Origin: Meira nashicola
Lineage: Eukaryota > Basidiomycota > Exobasidiomycetes > Exobasidiales > Brachybasidiaceae
NCBI GenBank assembly: GCA_001600355.1
Contig: BCJU01000001.1
Location: forward strand, 83,178-147,177
Length of the DNA: 64,000 bases
Direction: 5' to 3'
The notes beneath the pieces were generated by a model. It was given only the letters and a program-made list of their open reading frames with translations, ran no database searches and was not told the origin of the DNA. Both the position numbers and the translations under genes were made by a program. Below, piece after piece: positions 52,192 to 60,555 of the stretch. How positions within the stretch are numbered: position 1 is the stretch's first letter; the number at the start of each line of letters is the position of its first letter.

Positions 52192-52932
52192 CTTGTCCAG
52201 CAGATTAACACAAGATATGTGTCATATGTTGATCTTTGGTGGTAGAAAGTAGTCTTTTTCAATTTGTATACTTCAAGTTGATATTGCAATTTCATCAAAC
52301 AATTGTCATGAATGCTGAAAAAGCGTTCAAAGATGTACTTCTTTCACTAATCGGACGTATTTATGTCCTTTCATCTCTTTCAGCCATTCGAAATCATTCT
52401 ACCCACACAAGACTACGGCTGTGTTTTTTGAGCCCATCGCCACGATGAAAAGGTGGATAACCCCTATCTGTGATTCACTTTTAGAAGCACGACAGGTGTA
52501 AATTCGAAATTTTTGATTTGACATCATTTCACGCCATAAGCCCCATATATTCCGTTTAAAATTGCACTGCCTTTATTTTGAGAGATTGATAAATGGATAC
52601 ACAGGCTGACGATGGAAGTATGTCAAGATTGTTTCAATGTGAATTCTTATTTTACGCCCTCTCCGGTCCACAATGTATGCATGTATGCGTATCAATTCCG
52701 CACTGCAACTTACACTTTGTATATTATGCACACTACAATCTTTCAAAAATGATCGCTACGAGTCTGAAGGAATAAGAACAATTTCTTTTTACACCACGCC
52801 CCACAGCCACTCGAAACGCCGCATTCGATCTCGTCATAGTGTATAGCCCCGATCTTGTCAAAAAAATGATATTGAAAAAAGATAACAAAGCGTGCCGGAG
52901 CCGGCGCATACGAATACATGAGGTGATTCAGT
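52192..52932. other. intergenic region between polyprotein and hydratase genes
   Basis: Promoter side of the polyprotein gene and 3' flank of the hydratase gene, 741 bp. One CCCCGA (TCGGGG on the minus strand) lies at 52847-52852, about 650 bp upstream of the polyprotein start, too far to be grouped with the cluster motif. An ATGTATGCATGTATGCG run is near 52673-52689. No gene seen. Confidence 0.5.
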
Positions 52933-53865
52933 TTATAATTTCGATGGCTTTTTCATCGGAATCGGTCTAATTGAATCCGTCCATTCAGGTTTACGTTTTT
53001 CAAAAAAGGCCGTCACACCTTCACGAATATTATCACCTTCACGCCAAGCCGTACTCATTTCGCTCAAATAATTCTGAGCTGTCACTTCATCGATTCCAAG
53101 TGTGCCTTTATTAATATCTCGCGCTAGATCTAAACCTTGTTTGCTTACGATGACTGAATCTGGACTGTTTGATGTTATTTTTTGTGCCCAACGAATAGCT
53201 TCTGCTTCAATAATCGCTTGTCCTTTCTCAACAGATTCTTCTTTGGCCACATTCACCACTGCATTCACAAATCCGAATCGATTACGAGCATCAATAGCAG
53301 GAACAGGGTCACAAGTTAACAACATTTCTGCTGCACGTTGATGACCTGCAACTTGTGATATTCTTGCAATTCCACCCATTGCAGCAACAACACCTCTGGT
53401 TGCTTCAGGTAATCCAAAGATAGAACGTGAAGTTGCTATTACAAGATCACAATTTAATGCTAATTCCGTTCCACCTCCCATTGCATAACCATCAACGGCA
53501 GCTAAGATTGGTTTATTGAACCTACGTGTACTTACGCTACCAAAGCCACCTTTTGTGATTCGATTAAATTGTTGTTGAAATTGATCTTCTGATTCAGATT
53601 GATTTTCCATGAATGATCTTAAATCTTGTCCTGCACAAAAGCCTCTACCGTTTCCAGTTAAAATTGCAACCCATAATGAAGGTTGTTCTTCAAACCAATC
53701 AAACGTTTTTGCCATATCTTGTTCCATTTCAAATGACATTGCATTTAATTGTCTTGGTCTATTCATCTTTACCATCAAAATACGAGGAGCAGGAATTGAA
53801 AGTATTAAATGTTCACCCACTACGGGTAACGTCAAATTACTGTTGCTGCTGCTTGAAGAAGCCAT
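52933..53865 (-). CDS. peroxisomal enoyl-CoA hydratase/isomerase family protein
   Basis: Single exon, 310 aa from MASSSSSNSN; an upstream in-frame extension of 12 residues is hydrophobic and unlikely. The crotonase fold is clear: MNRPRQLNAMSFEM at the start, then GRGFCAGQDLRSF (oxyanion-hole region), KPILAAVDGYAMGGGTELALNCDLVIA, FGLPEATRGVVAAMGG with the catalytic-loop Glu/Gly pattern, and the late AQNYLSEM helix. The last three residues are SKL, a perfect PTS1 peroxisomal signal. Family members hydrate or isomerise enoyl-CoA in fatty-acid or amino-acid breakdown, so peroxisomal beta-oxidation is the likely setting. Which crotonase reaction it performs cannot be told from the motifs. The gene sits between the polyprotein and the secreted cluster with no sign of shared function. 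Confidence 0.88.
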   Translation of the reverse strand: MASSSSSNSNLTLPVVGEHLILSIPAPRILMVKMNRPRQLNAMSFEMEQDMAKTFDWFEEQPSLWVAILTGNGRGFCAGQDLRSFMENQSESEDQFQQQFNRITKGGFGSVSTRRFNKPILAAVDGYAMGGGTELALNCDLVIATSRSIFGLPEATRGVVAAMGGIARISQVAGHQRAAEMLLTCDPVPAIDARNRFGFVNAVVNVAKEESVEKGQAIIEAEAIRWAQKITSNSPDSVIVSKQGLDLARDINKGTLGIDEVTAQNYLSEMSTAWREGDNIREGVTAFFEKRKPEWTDSIRPIPMKKPSKL

Positions 53866-54289
53866 GATTAATACAAGAAGGTGAAGGTAGAGAAGAAGCA
53901 CGAACAGGTTAATTTGTATTGCCGTTTATCCGGCTCGCTTGCCTTTCTTCCCCCGCGCTTACCTTCCCCGCAATGTTAACCTTTTTCCGGCTAGAATTGC
54001 TCGCTCAATTTTATCTGTCCCTGCATGCCATTGTCGCGCTTAGCCAACAATATTATTTAATCAATCTGTCTTACAGCAGCAGATGCAGATCAAGCTCGTT
54101 CAAAAAAGCATTCTTTCTCAAATCAATTCGAGTACAGATGACATGATGACCACCACCATCATCATCGAAAGCGAATAGAGATCATGCTTCGTGGAGATTG
54201 TTTAAATGATAGATTTGCTTACACGTGTACGTAGACTACATGCATGCATACATACACAGAAAGAGAAAGAGGAAACAGCATTTATTCTA
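53866..54289. other. intergenic region at the left edge of the secreted-protein cluster
   Basis: Holds the hydratase promoter and the 3' flank of the 54290 gene, 424 bp. A CATGCATGCATACATACAC run at about 54240-54258 is of the same alternating type seen in other spacers. No gene seen. Confidence 0.5.
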
Positions 54290-55789
54290 TCATGACCGAT
54301 GATGCATATTTCCATACCGCATACTCCCATACCGTTGGGGACGAGATCGATTTCTTTTTTCTTCAAGTGCTTTTTGAAATTCTGAATTTGACATTTTTAT
54401 TCTTTTTCCCTTTTGATCTTCTGTAGCACGAGTAGAATCAGGTTGAGATCTCTTTTTACCTAAAAGTTTTTCACGTAATCTTGTTATCCTTTCACTTGCT
54501 CCACTTAAATGTTGACGAGCACGTTGACATGCAGCATCACAATATTGTTTAACAGTACTCTTTGCATTGTTGAATAGCGTCTTGATGCCTCCGACAGATA
54601 CACCTTCTAATTCTTTCTCTGACATCTTTTTGCGTTTTTGACTAGGTTCCTTTATTTCTTTATCAATCGTAACTCTCTTTCTTTTCTTTCTTGGGATTAT
54701 CTTTGTACCACTCGTACTTGCTTCATGATCATTAGGCATAGGATCTACTAATCTTTTTCCTTGAATCGTTTGGTATAAATTTCGTCTGTTTTCGTTTGGT
54801 TGAACTGTTTCTAATCGAGAATAAGTCGTCGGTCTCCAAGATGGTGGTGGTTGTTCGGATGAATAAACATCTCTTCCTGCTGGTTTAGGTTTAATTTCAT
54901 CTTTTTTTCTGTGTTCTGATTGGGATGAAATGTCAGAATGTTTTGGTGATTCTGGAAGTGCACGTTTTGACAATGAATGTGAAGGCGTAGGCGGCTTATG
55001 TGTAGAAGAGGCATCATCTGATGTTTCTGATTTTCCGAATGAATGATTCATTGAAGTGACAGAAGGAGGTCTTGAATTGGAACGAGCACCACCAGAAGAA
55101 GAAGAATGAGAAGAAGATGTTTGAAGTTGTTGAACGACGTTATCTAAATGCTGCCTCGAGTGTCCATCTTTGAATGCAAAATCTAAAGCATTAAAAGCAC
55201 GAAAATGTCTTTCTTCCTTTGTTTCTGGCCATGCAGGACGACCTAATCTTCTTAATCTTTTAGCTTCTCTTTTTGTTTGTCCAATTGATTGATAATGACG
55301 AACACCCGTACTTGTTGAAGATGAAAAAGGAATACTACTTTTACCTCTTGCTTTTCGTGCATCTACTTTTGATAATCCTGCTCGAATAAAATAATTCGTT
55401 CCACTACTATAGCTTGAATGTTCACTACTCTTTTTTGAACTGTTTCCACTGTGAGTTAATGTTCTTCTTCTTCTTTTTGTGATCGAATGTTCATCCGGTG
55501 TAATAATTGTTCGTTCTCTTTTTTGTCCTATAACCTTTTCTTTTAATCTACTAAAATGTTGTTTTGCACGTTGACATGCAGAGTCACAAATTTCTTTTGC
55601 TTTTTGAAATATTGAACGTGAATTTGATGGTGCTGGTGGTGGCGCTCTACTTGAGATACTGTTTGATGAAGAAGAAGAAGTTGTACTATCCGCGCGCTTT
55701 AAAAAAATAGGATTAAATGGTAAACAATACGAATTGTTAAACAGTAAAAGAATTAACCAAGCATAAAAAATAAAGATTTGATTCTTCAT
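54290..55789 (-). CDS. secreted CxxAC-family protein with two Cys-motif domains
   Basis: Single exon, 499 aa from MKNQIFIFYAWLILLLFNNS, which forms a signal peptide; an earlier in-frame ATG adds 48 residues without a good signal and is not used. A Kex2-type KR in LKRADS follows. The family motif occurs twice: CDSACQRAKQHFSRLKEK (about residue 70) and CDAACQRARQHLSGASE (about residue 425), each inside a basic amphipathic helix followed by a basic tail. The region between them is Ser/Lys/Arg-rich and disordered, with poly-Ser and several KRRRR or KKRKR runs that could also act as nuclear signals. There is no PELP motif, unlike its neighbours. The function is unknown. The two copies of the motif suggest internal duplication or fusion of two family members. 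Confidence 0.75.
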   Translation of the reverse strand: MKNQIFIFYAWLILLLFNNSYCLPFNPIFLKRADSTTSSSSSNSISSRAPPPAPSNSRSIFQKAKEICDSACQRAKQHFSRLKEKVIGQKRERTIITPDEHSITKRRRRTLTHSGNSSKKSSEHSSYSSGTNYFIRAGLSKVDARKARGKSSIPFSSSTSTGVRHYQSIGQTKREAKRLRRLGRPAWPETKEERHFRAFNALDFAFKDGHSRQHLDNVVQQLQTSSSHSSSSGGARSNSRPPSVTSMNHSFGKSETSDDASSTHKPPTPSHSLSKRALPESPKHSDISSQSEHRKKDEIKPKPAGRDVYSSEQPPPSWRPTTYSRLETVQPNENRRNLYQTIQGKRLVDPMPNDHEASTSGTKIIPRKKRKRVTIDKEIKEPSQKRKKMSEKELEGVSVGGIKTLFNNAKSTVKQYCDAACQRARQHLSGASERITRLREKLLGKKRSQPDSTRATEDQKGKRIKMSNSEFQKALEEKRNRSRPQRYGSMRYGNMHHRS

Positions 55790-55882
55790 TTTCGACTTTA
55801 TGATGATGGCACAATAATCATTATGGAAAGGATGATAATCAATTATATAACAATGTCTACTTATATTTTCATTCACAACTTG

Positions 55883-55888
55883 CCCCGA
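55883..55888 (-). promoter_or_regulatory. TCGGGG motif upstream of the 55789 gene
   Basis: TCGGGG on the coding strand, 94 bp before the start codon, followed by CAAGTTG. Confidence 0.4.
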
Positions 55889-55951
55889 CAATTTTACACA
55901 AATTAAGACAAACAAAAATGTACACAATTTCACAAATGTTCAAACACAACT

Positions 55952-56353
55952 TCATTGCCACGGATGATGACGACGACGAGTAGAATTTGATCCTCTTGAA
56001 ACACTTGTACCTGAAGAATGAGTTGGACTTGCACTTCTTGAAGAGATAGACATTGAACTTGCACTAGATGAACTACTTGAAGAAGTTTGAGCGTGAGCAT
56101 TTACAGAGTGACTTCTACCACTTCTACCACTACCACTATCTGAACTTCTTGCTATAATTGCACCTCGATCATGTCCTCTATACTGATTAACAGATCTTTC
56201 ATTAGAAATCGTTGCTCCGAAATGTGAAGCAGAATGTGTTGAAAGTGATGGTTGTGGAACTGGATGATATTGAATATAATGTTGAGGGTAGGAATATTCA
56301 CTACTGTGCCTCGATCTGTTAGATCTTCTTGAATCAGAACTTGAAATGATCAC
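55952..56353 (-). CDS. Ser/His-rich tail of the 57158 gene in a shifted frame
   Basis: An open frame of 133 codons that starts with GTG rather than ATG and overlaps the end of the 56334-57158 gene by 20 bp. Its content (ISNERSVNQYRGHDRGAIIA, then Ser-rich) parallels the C-terminal tail of the neighbouring 58212 gene (DDNSVNRHTATNHGTIRQRS), where it is in the same frame as the rest. It is therefore read as the displaced C-terminus of the 57158 gene, separated by a frameshift close to an AAT/AAC tract at about 56355. No intron of suitable length is visible. Confidence 0.55.
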   Translation of the reverse strand: MIISSSDSRRSNRSRHSSEYSYPQHYIQYHPVPQPSLSTHSASHFGATISNERSVNQYRGHDRGAIIARSSDSGSGRSGRSHSVNAHAQTSSSSSSSASSMSISSRSASPTHSSGTSVSRGSNSTRRRHHPWQ

Positions 56354-57158
56354 GATTGTTATTATTAACTGGATTCGGTCTTCTTAAAATCTTATTTTTT
56401 ACCCTTGTTGCTTTATTTTTTGCTGCTCTACAAGCTGCATTACAACCATCTTTAACTTTATTTCCAACATATTTTCCACCTTCATAAACACCTTCAACAA
56501 CAGCTTTTGTACCTTGATAAACACCATAAACAGCAGAACCAATAATACCTAAAATTGCTTCTCCCGCTTTTGCATCACGTTCTCTTTCTTCTTTAGTCTT
56601 ATAATAATTATTATAGCGACGACGACGACGACGGCGACGATCATCATCATCACTTTCACTTCCTTCCCAAACTTTCCTCCAGAAACCTTTCTTCTTTTCG
56701 GGTTCAGGTTCAGGAACTGGTTTTGTTCCACTTGGTCCAGCTTCATTATCATGTGTACCTCCTTCTGGTTTCTTACGTTTACCTAAAATGCTTGAATGAT
56801 TTTCTTCCTTTTCATTCATTTTCCCTTTTCCTTTATCTTTACTAGAATCTACTAGATTACCTCTATTTCCTCTTAATCTTTGCCACATACTTGGTCTCTC
56901 ATATCGAGGAGGTGGTTCATTGTGTTGAATTGGATGTGTCGCTGGTAGTTCAGGAGGACGATCAACAGGTTCACGAATTCGAATTGCTTGATTAACGGGT
57001 GTTTGTTGATTGGGATGTTGTGGATTGTGTGATTGGCCACCGTTTGGATCTGGAGGTTGATAGGGCGTGATTCCACATCTACTAACCACAATTAAGCAAT
57101 AGAAAAACAAACAACAGAAGAAGAAGAATTTAAATAAAAACATCATCAAAAGAGACAT
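56334..57158 (-). CDS. secreted PELP/CxxAC-family protein, frame-shifted
   Basis: Single exon, 274 aa from MSLLMMFLFKFF, a strongly hydrophobic signal segment (Phe/Cys-rich). The mature part opens with ITPYQPPDPNGGQS, as in the other B-type members, but the usual KRA dibasic site is SRCG here, so Kex2 cleavage is not predicted. Then come RPPELPATHPIQHNEPPPRY, a basic disordered region with a run of eight Arg, the small-residue helix LGIIGSAVYGVYQGTKAV and the motif CNAACRAAKNKATRVKNK. The ORF stops soon after, while a homologous tail continues in another frame (55952-56353). Function unknown. It is most like the 58212 and 60396 genes, and the three appear to be paralogous copies. Confidence 0.7.
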   Translation of the reverse strand: MSLLMMFLFKFFFFCCLFFYCLIVVSRCGITPYQPPDPNGGQSHNPQHPNQQTPVNQAIRIREPVDRPPELPATHPIQHNEPPPRYERPSMWQRLRGNRGNLVDSSKDKGKGKMNEKEENHSSILGKRKKPEGGTHDNEAGPSGTKPVPEPEPEKKKGFWRKVWEGSESDDDDRRRRRRRRYNNYYKTKEERERDAKAGEAILGIIGSAVYGVYQGTKAVVEGVYEGGKYVGNKVKDGCNAACRAAKNKATRVKNKILRRPNPVNNNNRDHFKF

Positions 57159-57263
57159 TCAAAAGATATAGCGGAGAAAAGAAAAAAAAAAGGAAAAGTG
57201 TTTATATTTCAAAAGAAAGCTTAGCAAGTTGAGCGTTAGTGTACGCATTATACACATTGCACT

Positions 57264-57269
57264 CCCCGA
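57264..57269 (-). promoter_or_regulatory. TCGGGG motif upstream of the 57158 gene
   Basis: TCGGGGAGTGCAA on the coding strand, 106 bp before the start codon. Confidence 0.4.
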
Positions 57270-57288
57270 AAGATGAAATTTGCATTTT

Positions 57289-58212
57289 TCAAGAGTGACC
57301 TGAACGTTTACGTGAATCTGTAGAATGAGATCGAGAGACCGAATGACTAATGCCACTTCCGTAAGAACGTTGGCGAATGGTACCATGATTAGTAGCAGTA
57401 TGTCTATTGACAGAATTATCATCAGTTACTGCAGCTTCATGACTTGAAGCAGAATGTTGCGGGATTTGATTGATAGCGGCTGGTTGTTGATGTTGGTGTT
57501 GTTCTTGTGCATGATGATTATACCCTTGATGTTGTAGAAATTCATTTGCTTGACGCATAGAATGTAAACGTGCTCTATGGTTATTACGACGGCTTGATTG
57601 TGGTGGTGGTTGTCGTTGAGAAGGAGGAGTTGTTCCCGTAATTCGATTTCTAATTCTATCTACGCGTTCTCTTGCCGCTCTACAAGCTGCATTACAACCT
57701 TTTACGATTGCTTTTGTAGCATGATAACCACCATACATTGCAACTCCTCCTACTGCAATTATTCCATCTGCCATTTTATCGTGTAAATGTTTTTCATAAG
57801 AATAATGATATTTATATCCATCAACCACTTTTGTTAAGAAACTTTTATTTTTCTTCTTTGCTGTTAAACTTGTACTGGCTTCATTTTCATCAATTCTTTT
57901 ACGTTTACCTAAGTTTGAATCATCACCTCTCATTTTTTTCCATATATTCGGACTTTCATAGCGTGGAGCTGGTTCGTGATATTGAATTGGATGCGTCGTA
58001 GGTAATTCAGGAGGACGATCAACAGGTTCACGAATATGAATTGCTTGATGAACAATTGTTTGTTCATTCGGATGAGCTAGATTAGATGGTTGACCATTAG
58101 AAGGATTTGATGGTTGATAAGGCGTAATGGCTCTTTTAATCAAAACATCTTTTGCACTGACTGTAGTCAAAGTGCAAAGAGTAAAGATCATAAAATGTTT
58201 AAAAAAAATCAT
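57289..58212 (-). CDS. secreted PELP/CxxAC-family protein, B-type (copy 1)
   Basis: Single exon, 307 aa. The signal peptide (FKHFMIFTLCTLTTVSA) is followed by KDVLIKR and AITPYQPSNPSNGQPS; this signal and pro-region are nearly identical to those of the 60396 gene. The PELP block is RPPELPTTHPIQYHEPAPRY, followed by SPNIWKKMRG. Next come a basic linker, the small-residue helix IIAVGGVAMYGGYHATKAIV and CNAACRAARERVDRIRNR. The tail is rich in His, Gln and Ser and includes DDNSVNRHTATNHGTIRQRS. Unlike the 57158 gene, the tail is in one frame with the rest, so this copy shows the full-length layout. Function unknown. The upstream region (58228-58390) is homologous to that of the 60396 gene. Confidence 0.78.
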   Translation of the reverse strand: MIFFKHFMIFTLCTLTTVSAKDVLIKRAITPYQPSNPSNGQPSNLAHPNEQTIVHQAIHIREPVDRPPELPTTHPIQYHEPAPRYESPNIWKKMRGDDSNLGKRKRIDENEASTSLTAKKKNKSFLTKVVDGYKYHYSYEKHLHDKMADGIIAVGGVAMYGGYHATKAIVKGCNAACRAARERVDRIRNRITGTTPPSQRQPPPQSSRRNNHRARLHSMRQANEFLQHQGYNHHAQEQHQHQQPAAINQIPQHSASSHEAAVTDDNSVNRHTATNHGTIRQRSYGSGISHSVSRSHSTDSRKRSGHS

Positions 58213-58338
58213 TTTCTCGAACAGGATATGAATAAAAACAGAGAAGGGAATGAAATTGAAGTTACTTTTATATTTAACAATCTGATTGTGTGCATAAGTG
58301 CATGTCTTATATTCTGTGTAAATAGTAAACAGCTTAAT

Positions 58339-58344
58339 CCCCGA
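58339..58344 (-). promoter_or_regulatory. TCGGGG motif upstream of the 58212 gene
   Basis: TTTTCGGGGATTAAGCTG on the coding strand, 127 bp before the start. A nearby GCATAAATC (58362-58370) recurs upstream of the 60396 gene. Confidence 0.4.
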
Positions 58345-58374
58345 AAATAATCAAACTTGCATAAATCAACGATC

Positions 58375-58543
58375 TTTACTAACAGAAGAAGCTCCAGAAC
58401 AACTTTCATTTGAAAGATCACTATTTTGATGATCCCCGGTATGTTGTTATTGTTCTCGATGATTTGATAATGCACTTGAAACGCTACTATCACTTTGATA
58501 AGCTAACTGTGAACGTACAGTTTGAAATGAAGATGAATTGTGT
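58375..58543 (-). pseudogene. relic of a C-type gene: tail only
   Basis: About 160 bp that match the 3' end of the C-type frame at 60556-60720 (on the + strand both read CTCGATGATTTGATAATGCA and continue with GTGAACGTACAGTTTGAAA). Immediately beyond, the sequence jumps to GAATTGTGTTCGGGG, which matches the promoter of the intact C gene at about 61997. Roughly 1.3 kb of body has been lost, leaving promoter and tail. Confidence 0.7.
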
Positions 58544-58549
58544 TCGGGG
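58544..58549 (+). promoter_or_regulatory. TCGGGG motif of the deleted C-type gene
   Basis: GAATTGTGTTCGGGG here is shared with 61997-62011. It now lies next to the tail relic and downstream of the A-type gene. Confidence 0.4.
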
Positions 58550-58658
58550 ATAGTAATGCAATTGAAAAATGCGTAACGATTTAAAAGATAATATACATAT
58601 ATACTCTACATACAAATCAGATAATATCCATCCAAGTCCCCTTCACCGCCATATTTTC

Positions 58659-59213
58659 TCATAATCGTCGTCGAACATGATCATAAACAGCCGCGCATTT
58701 ATTTTGAACGTTTCCAAATGCAGCTTTACATTTATCATAAGCTCGAATTACACCATAACCAACTGCAGTACCAACAATTTTACCCATTCTTTCCCATCTA
58801 TTATCTTGCATGATAGTTTGTGTAATAGCATGAAAACCTTTATTGTGTTCATATTGATTTTTAGTAGAAGAATGTCTACTGACTCCATTGCTCTTCTTAT
58901 TATTCTTTTTTATTTTCTTTTTATCTTCTTCACATTCTACTTTTGGTAAGTTATACTTTTTTATTCGAAAAGATTTTGGTAATTCAGGTGGCCAAGAAGA
59001 TGTTGAAAAAGAAGGTTTATGACGTTGAAGTTGTTCTTTATCTAATAAGTTATGATTAGACGACGATGATGATTGATCAAAGATGGAAAATGAATTTGAA
59101 CGTTGTAATTCTACTGCACGTTTATACATTTGTAATTTAAACTGATCTTGACAAAGTGTACGTTGTAAAACCAAAATTAAAATCGAAAAGATATAATTTG
59201 TTTTCAACATCAT
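58659..59213 (-). CDS. secreted A-type PELP-family protein
   Basis: Single exon, 184 aa. The signal peptide (KTNYIFSILILVLQRTLC) is followed by QDQFKLQMYKRAVELQRS with a Kex2-type KR. The PELP motif is in WPPELPKSFRIKKYNLPKVE, followed by CEEDKKK. A Lys/Asn-rich basic stretch leads to the hydrophobic helix MGKIVGTAVGYGVIRAYDK. Two Cys residues in CKAAFGNVQNKCAAVYDHVR replace the compact C-x-x-A-C of B-type members. It ends in RRRL, so the Ser-rich tail of B-type proteins is absent. Function unknown. A decayed copy of the same gene lies at 62118-62652, which shows this gene belongs to a duplicated module. Confidence 0.75.
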   Translation of the reverse strand: MMLKTNYIFSILILVLQRTLCQDQFKLQMYKRAVELQRSNSFSIFDQSSSSSNHNLLDKEQLQRHKPSFSTSSWPPELPKSFRIKKYNLPKVECEEDKKKIKKNNKKSNGVSRHSSTKNQYEHNKGFHAITQTIMQDNRWERMGKIVGTAVGYGVIRAYDKCKAAFGNVQNKCAAVYDHVRRRL

Positions 59214-59329
59214 CTTCTAATCGTTCGATGGAAAGAATAACAGCAAGATGAGAAGTATTGAATTATTCTATTGCAAATTCTAGATACGAATTAGATTGAT
59301 GTGATGTGTTTATTTTGCATTTGCATAAA

Positions 59330-59335
59330 TCGGGG
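59330..59335 (+). promoter_or_regulatory. TCGGGG motif upstream of the A-type gene
   Basis: TTTGCATAAATCGGGG, 117 bp before the A-type start (CCCCGA on the coding strand). It directly joins the GCATAAATC element to the hexamer. Confidence 0.4.
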
Positions 59336-59385
59336 CTGACTTAAAAGGCTATGAGAGGATTATGAGATTGAAAGATATAGACAGC

Positions 59386-60396
59386 TTATGAAAAAGAATT
59401 AGACTTACGCAAATCTTTCTTCTTCTTTGGCTTTTCATAATTCGGAGGAGCACTTTTACTCCTTTGCAGCAACTTTGATCTTGAATCAGCGCCTTTCATT
59501 TGATTCGGATCCTGCTTATCATTTTTCGTCCGGTTGATTTTGTTTTTGTTGTCAAGACTTTTACTTGTAGTATCCTCCTCATTTCTAACTGCACTGCTGT
59601 GTGTTTGCGAAGGAATTGTGCGTGGGACAGGCATGACTTGATTAATTTCGGCTATTCTTCTTCTCGCACGTAATTGATTAGCTAAGACTTTATTATGAGG
59701 TTCATTATTATTGTTGATTGGTTGATAACGTTGAAGACCCGATCTAGGACCTTCATTTAATACAACTCCACCATTTCGAACCCGTTGACGTACTCTTTGA
59801 CAAGCAGCTTTACATTTACCTTTTATATCATTTACGATTCTTTTACCTGCTTGATATGTTTTCATAATTCCATATCCTGCAACTGCTGCTCCTGTAACTA
59901 ATCCTTTTGCAACAATTTCATCTTCTGCTCTAATTTCTTGCCATGATTGTGAATATCTTCTTCTTCTTCTTTGATCATGAAGATCTTCAATCCATTTATC
60001 AATATCAGGTTTATTTCTTTTTGAATTGGGTTCTTCTATTTTACTTCCACTACTACTTGCTTCGTGATCATGTTGCATTGTTGGCGGCGCTCCTTCTTTT
60101 CTCTTCTTTCCTCTCAGCCTTTGCCACATACTTGGTCTCTCATATCGAGGAGGTGGTTCATTATGTTGAATTGGATGTGTTGCAGGTAATTCAGGAGGTC
60201 TATCAACAGGTTCACGAATTCGAATTGCTTGATTAACGGGTGTTTGTTCATTTGGCTGTTCTGGATTAGGTGACTGTCCACCATTAGGATCTGGAGGTTG
60301 ATAAGGCGTAATGGCTCTTTTGATCAAAACATCTTTTGCGCTGACTATAGTTAGACTGCAAAGAGTAGAGATCATAAAAAGTTTGAATAACATCAT
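59386..60396 (-). CDS. secreted PELP/CxxAC-family protein, B-type (copy 2)
   Basis: Single exon, 336 aa. The signal peptide (FKLFMISTLCSLTIVSA) and KDVLIKR are followed by AITPYQPPDPNGGQSPNPEQ. The PELP block is RPPELPATHPIQHNEPPPRY, then RPSMWQRLRGKKRK. The hydrophobic helix VTGAAVAGYGIMKTYQAGKR precedes CKAACQRVRQRVRNGG. The C-terminal third is Lys/Asn/Arg-rich and differs from the His/Gln tail of the 58212 gene, ending in KKKKDLRKSNSFS. The N-terminal 80 residues are almost identical to those of the 57158 gene, which suggests recent exchange between copies. Function unknown. The gene at 62827-63866 is a heavily mutated homologue of everything downstream of the PELP block. Confidence 0.78.
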   Translation of the reverse strand: MMLFKLFMISTLCSLTIVSAKDVLIKRAITPYQPPDPNGGQSPNPEQPNEQTPVNQAIRIREPVDRPPELPATHPIQHNEPPPRYERPSMWQRLRGKKRKEGAPPTMQHDHEASSSGSKIEEPNSKRNKPDIDKWIEDLHDQRRRRRYSQSWQEIRAEDEIVAKGLVTGAAVAGYGIMKTYQAGKRIVNDIKGKCKAACQRVRQRVRNGGVVLNEGPRSGLQRYQPINNNNEPHNKVLANQLRARRRIAEINQVMPVPRTIPSQTHSSAVRNEEDTTSKSLDNKNKINRTKNDKQDPNQMKGADSRSKLLQRSKSAPPNYEKPKKKKDLRKSNSFS

Positions 60397-60525
60397 TTTC
60401 TCGAATAGGATATGAATAAAAACAGAGAAGGAAATGATATTGAAGTTACGTTCATATTTAACAATATGATTGTGTGCAAAGAGTATATACTTTATATTTT
60501 GTGTAAATTATAAACAGCATAATTG

Positions 60526-60531
60526 CCCCGA
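60526..60531 (-). promoter_or_regulatory. TCGGGG motif upstream of the 60396 gene
   Basis: AACTCGGGGCAATTATGCTG on the coding strand, 130 bp before the start. The matching GCATAAATC is at 60546-60554. Confidence 0.4.
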
Positions 60532-60555
60532 GTTTAACTAAATTTGCATAAATCA

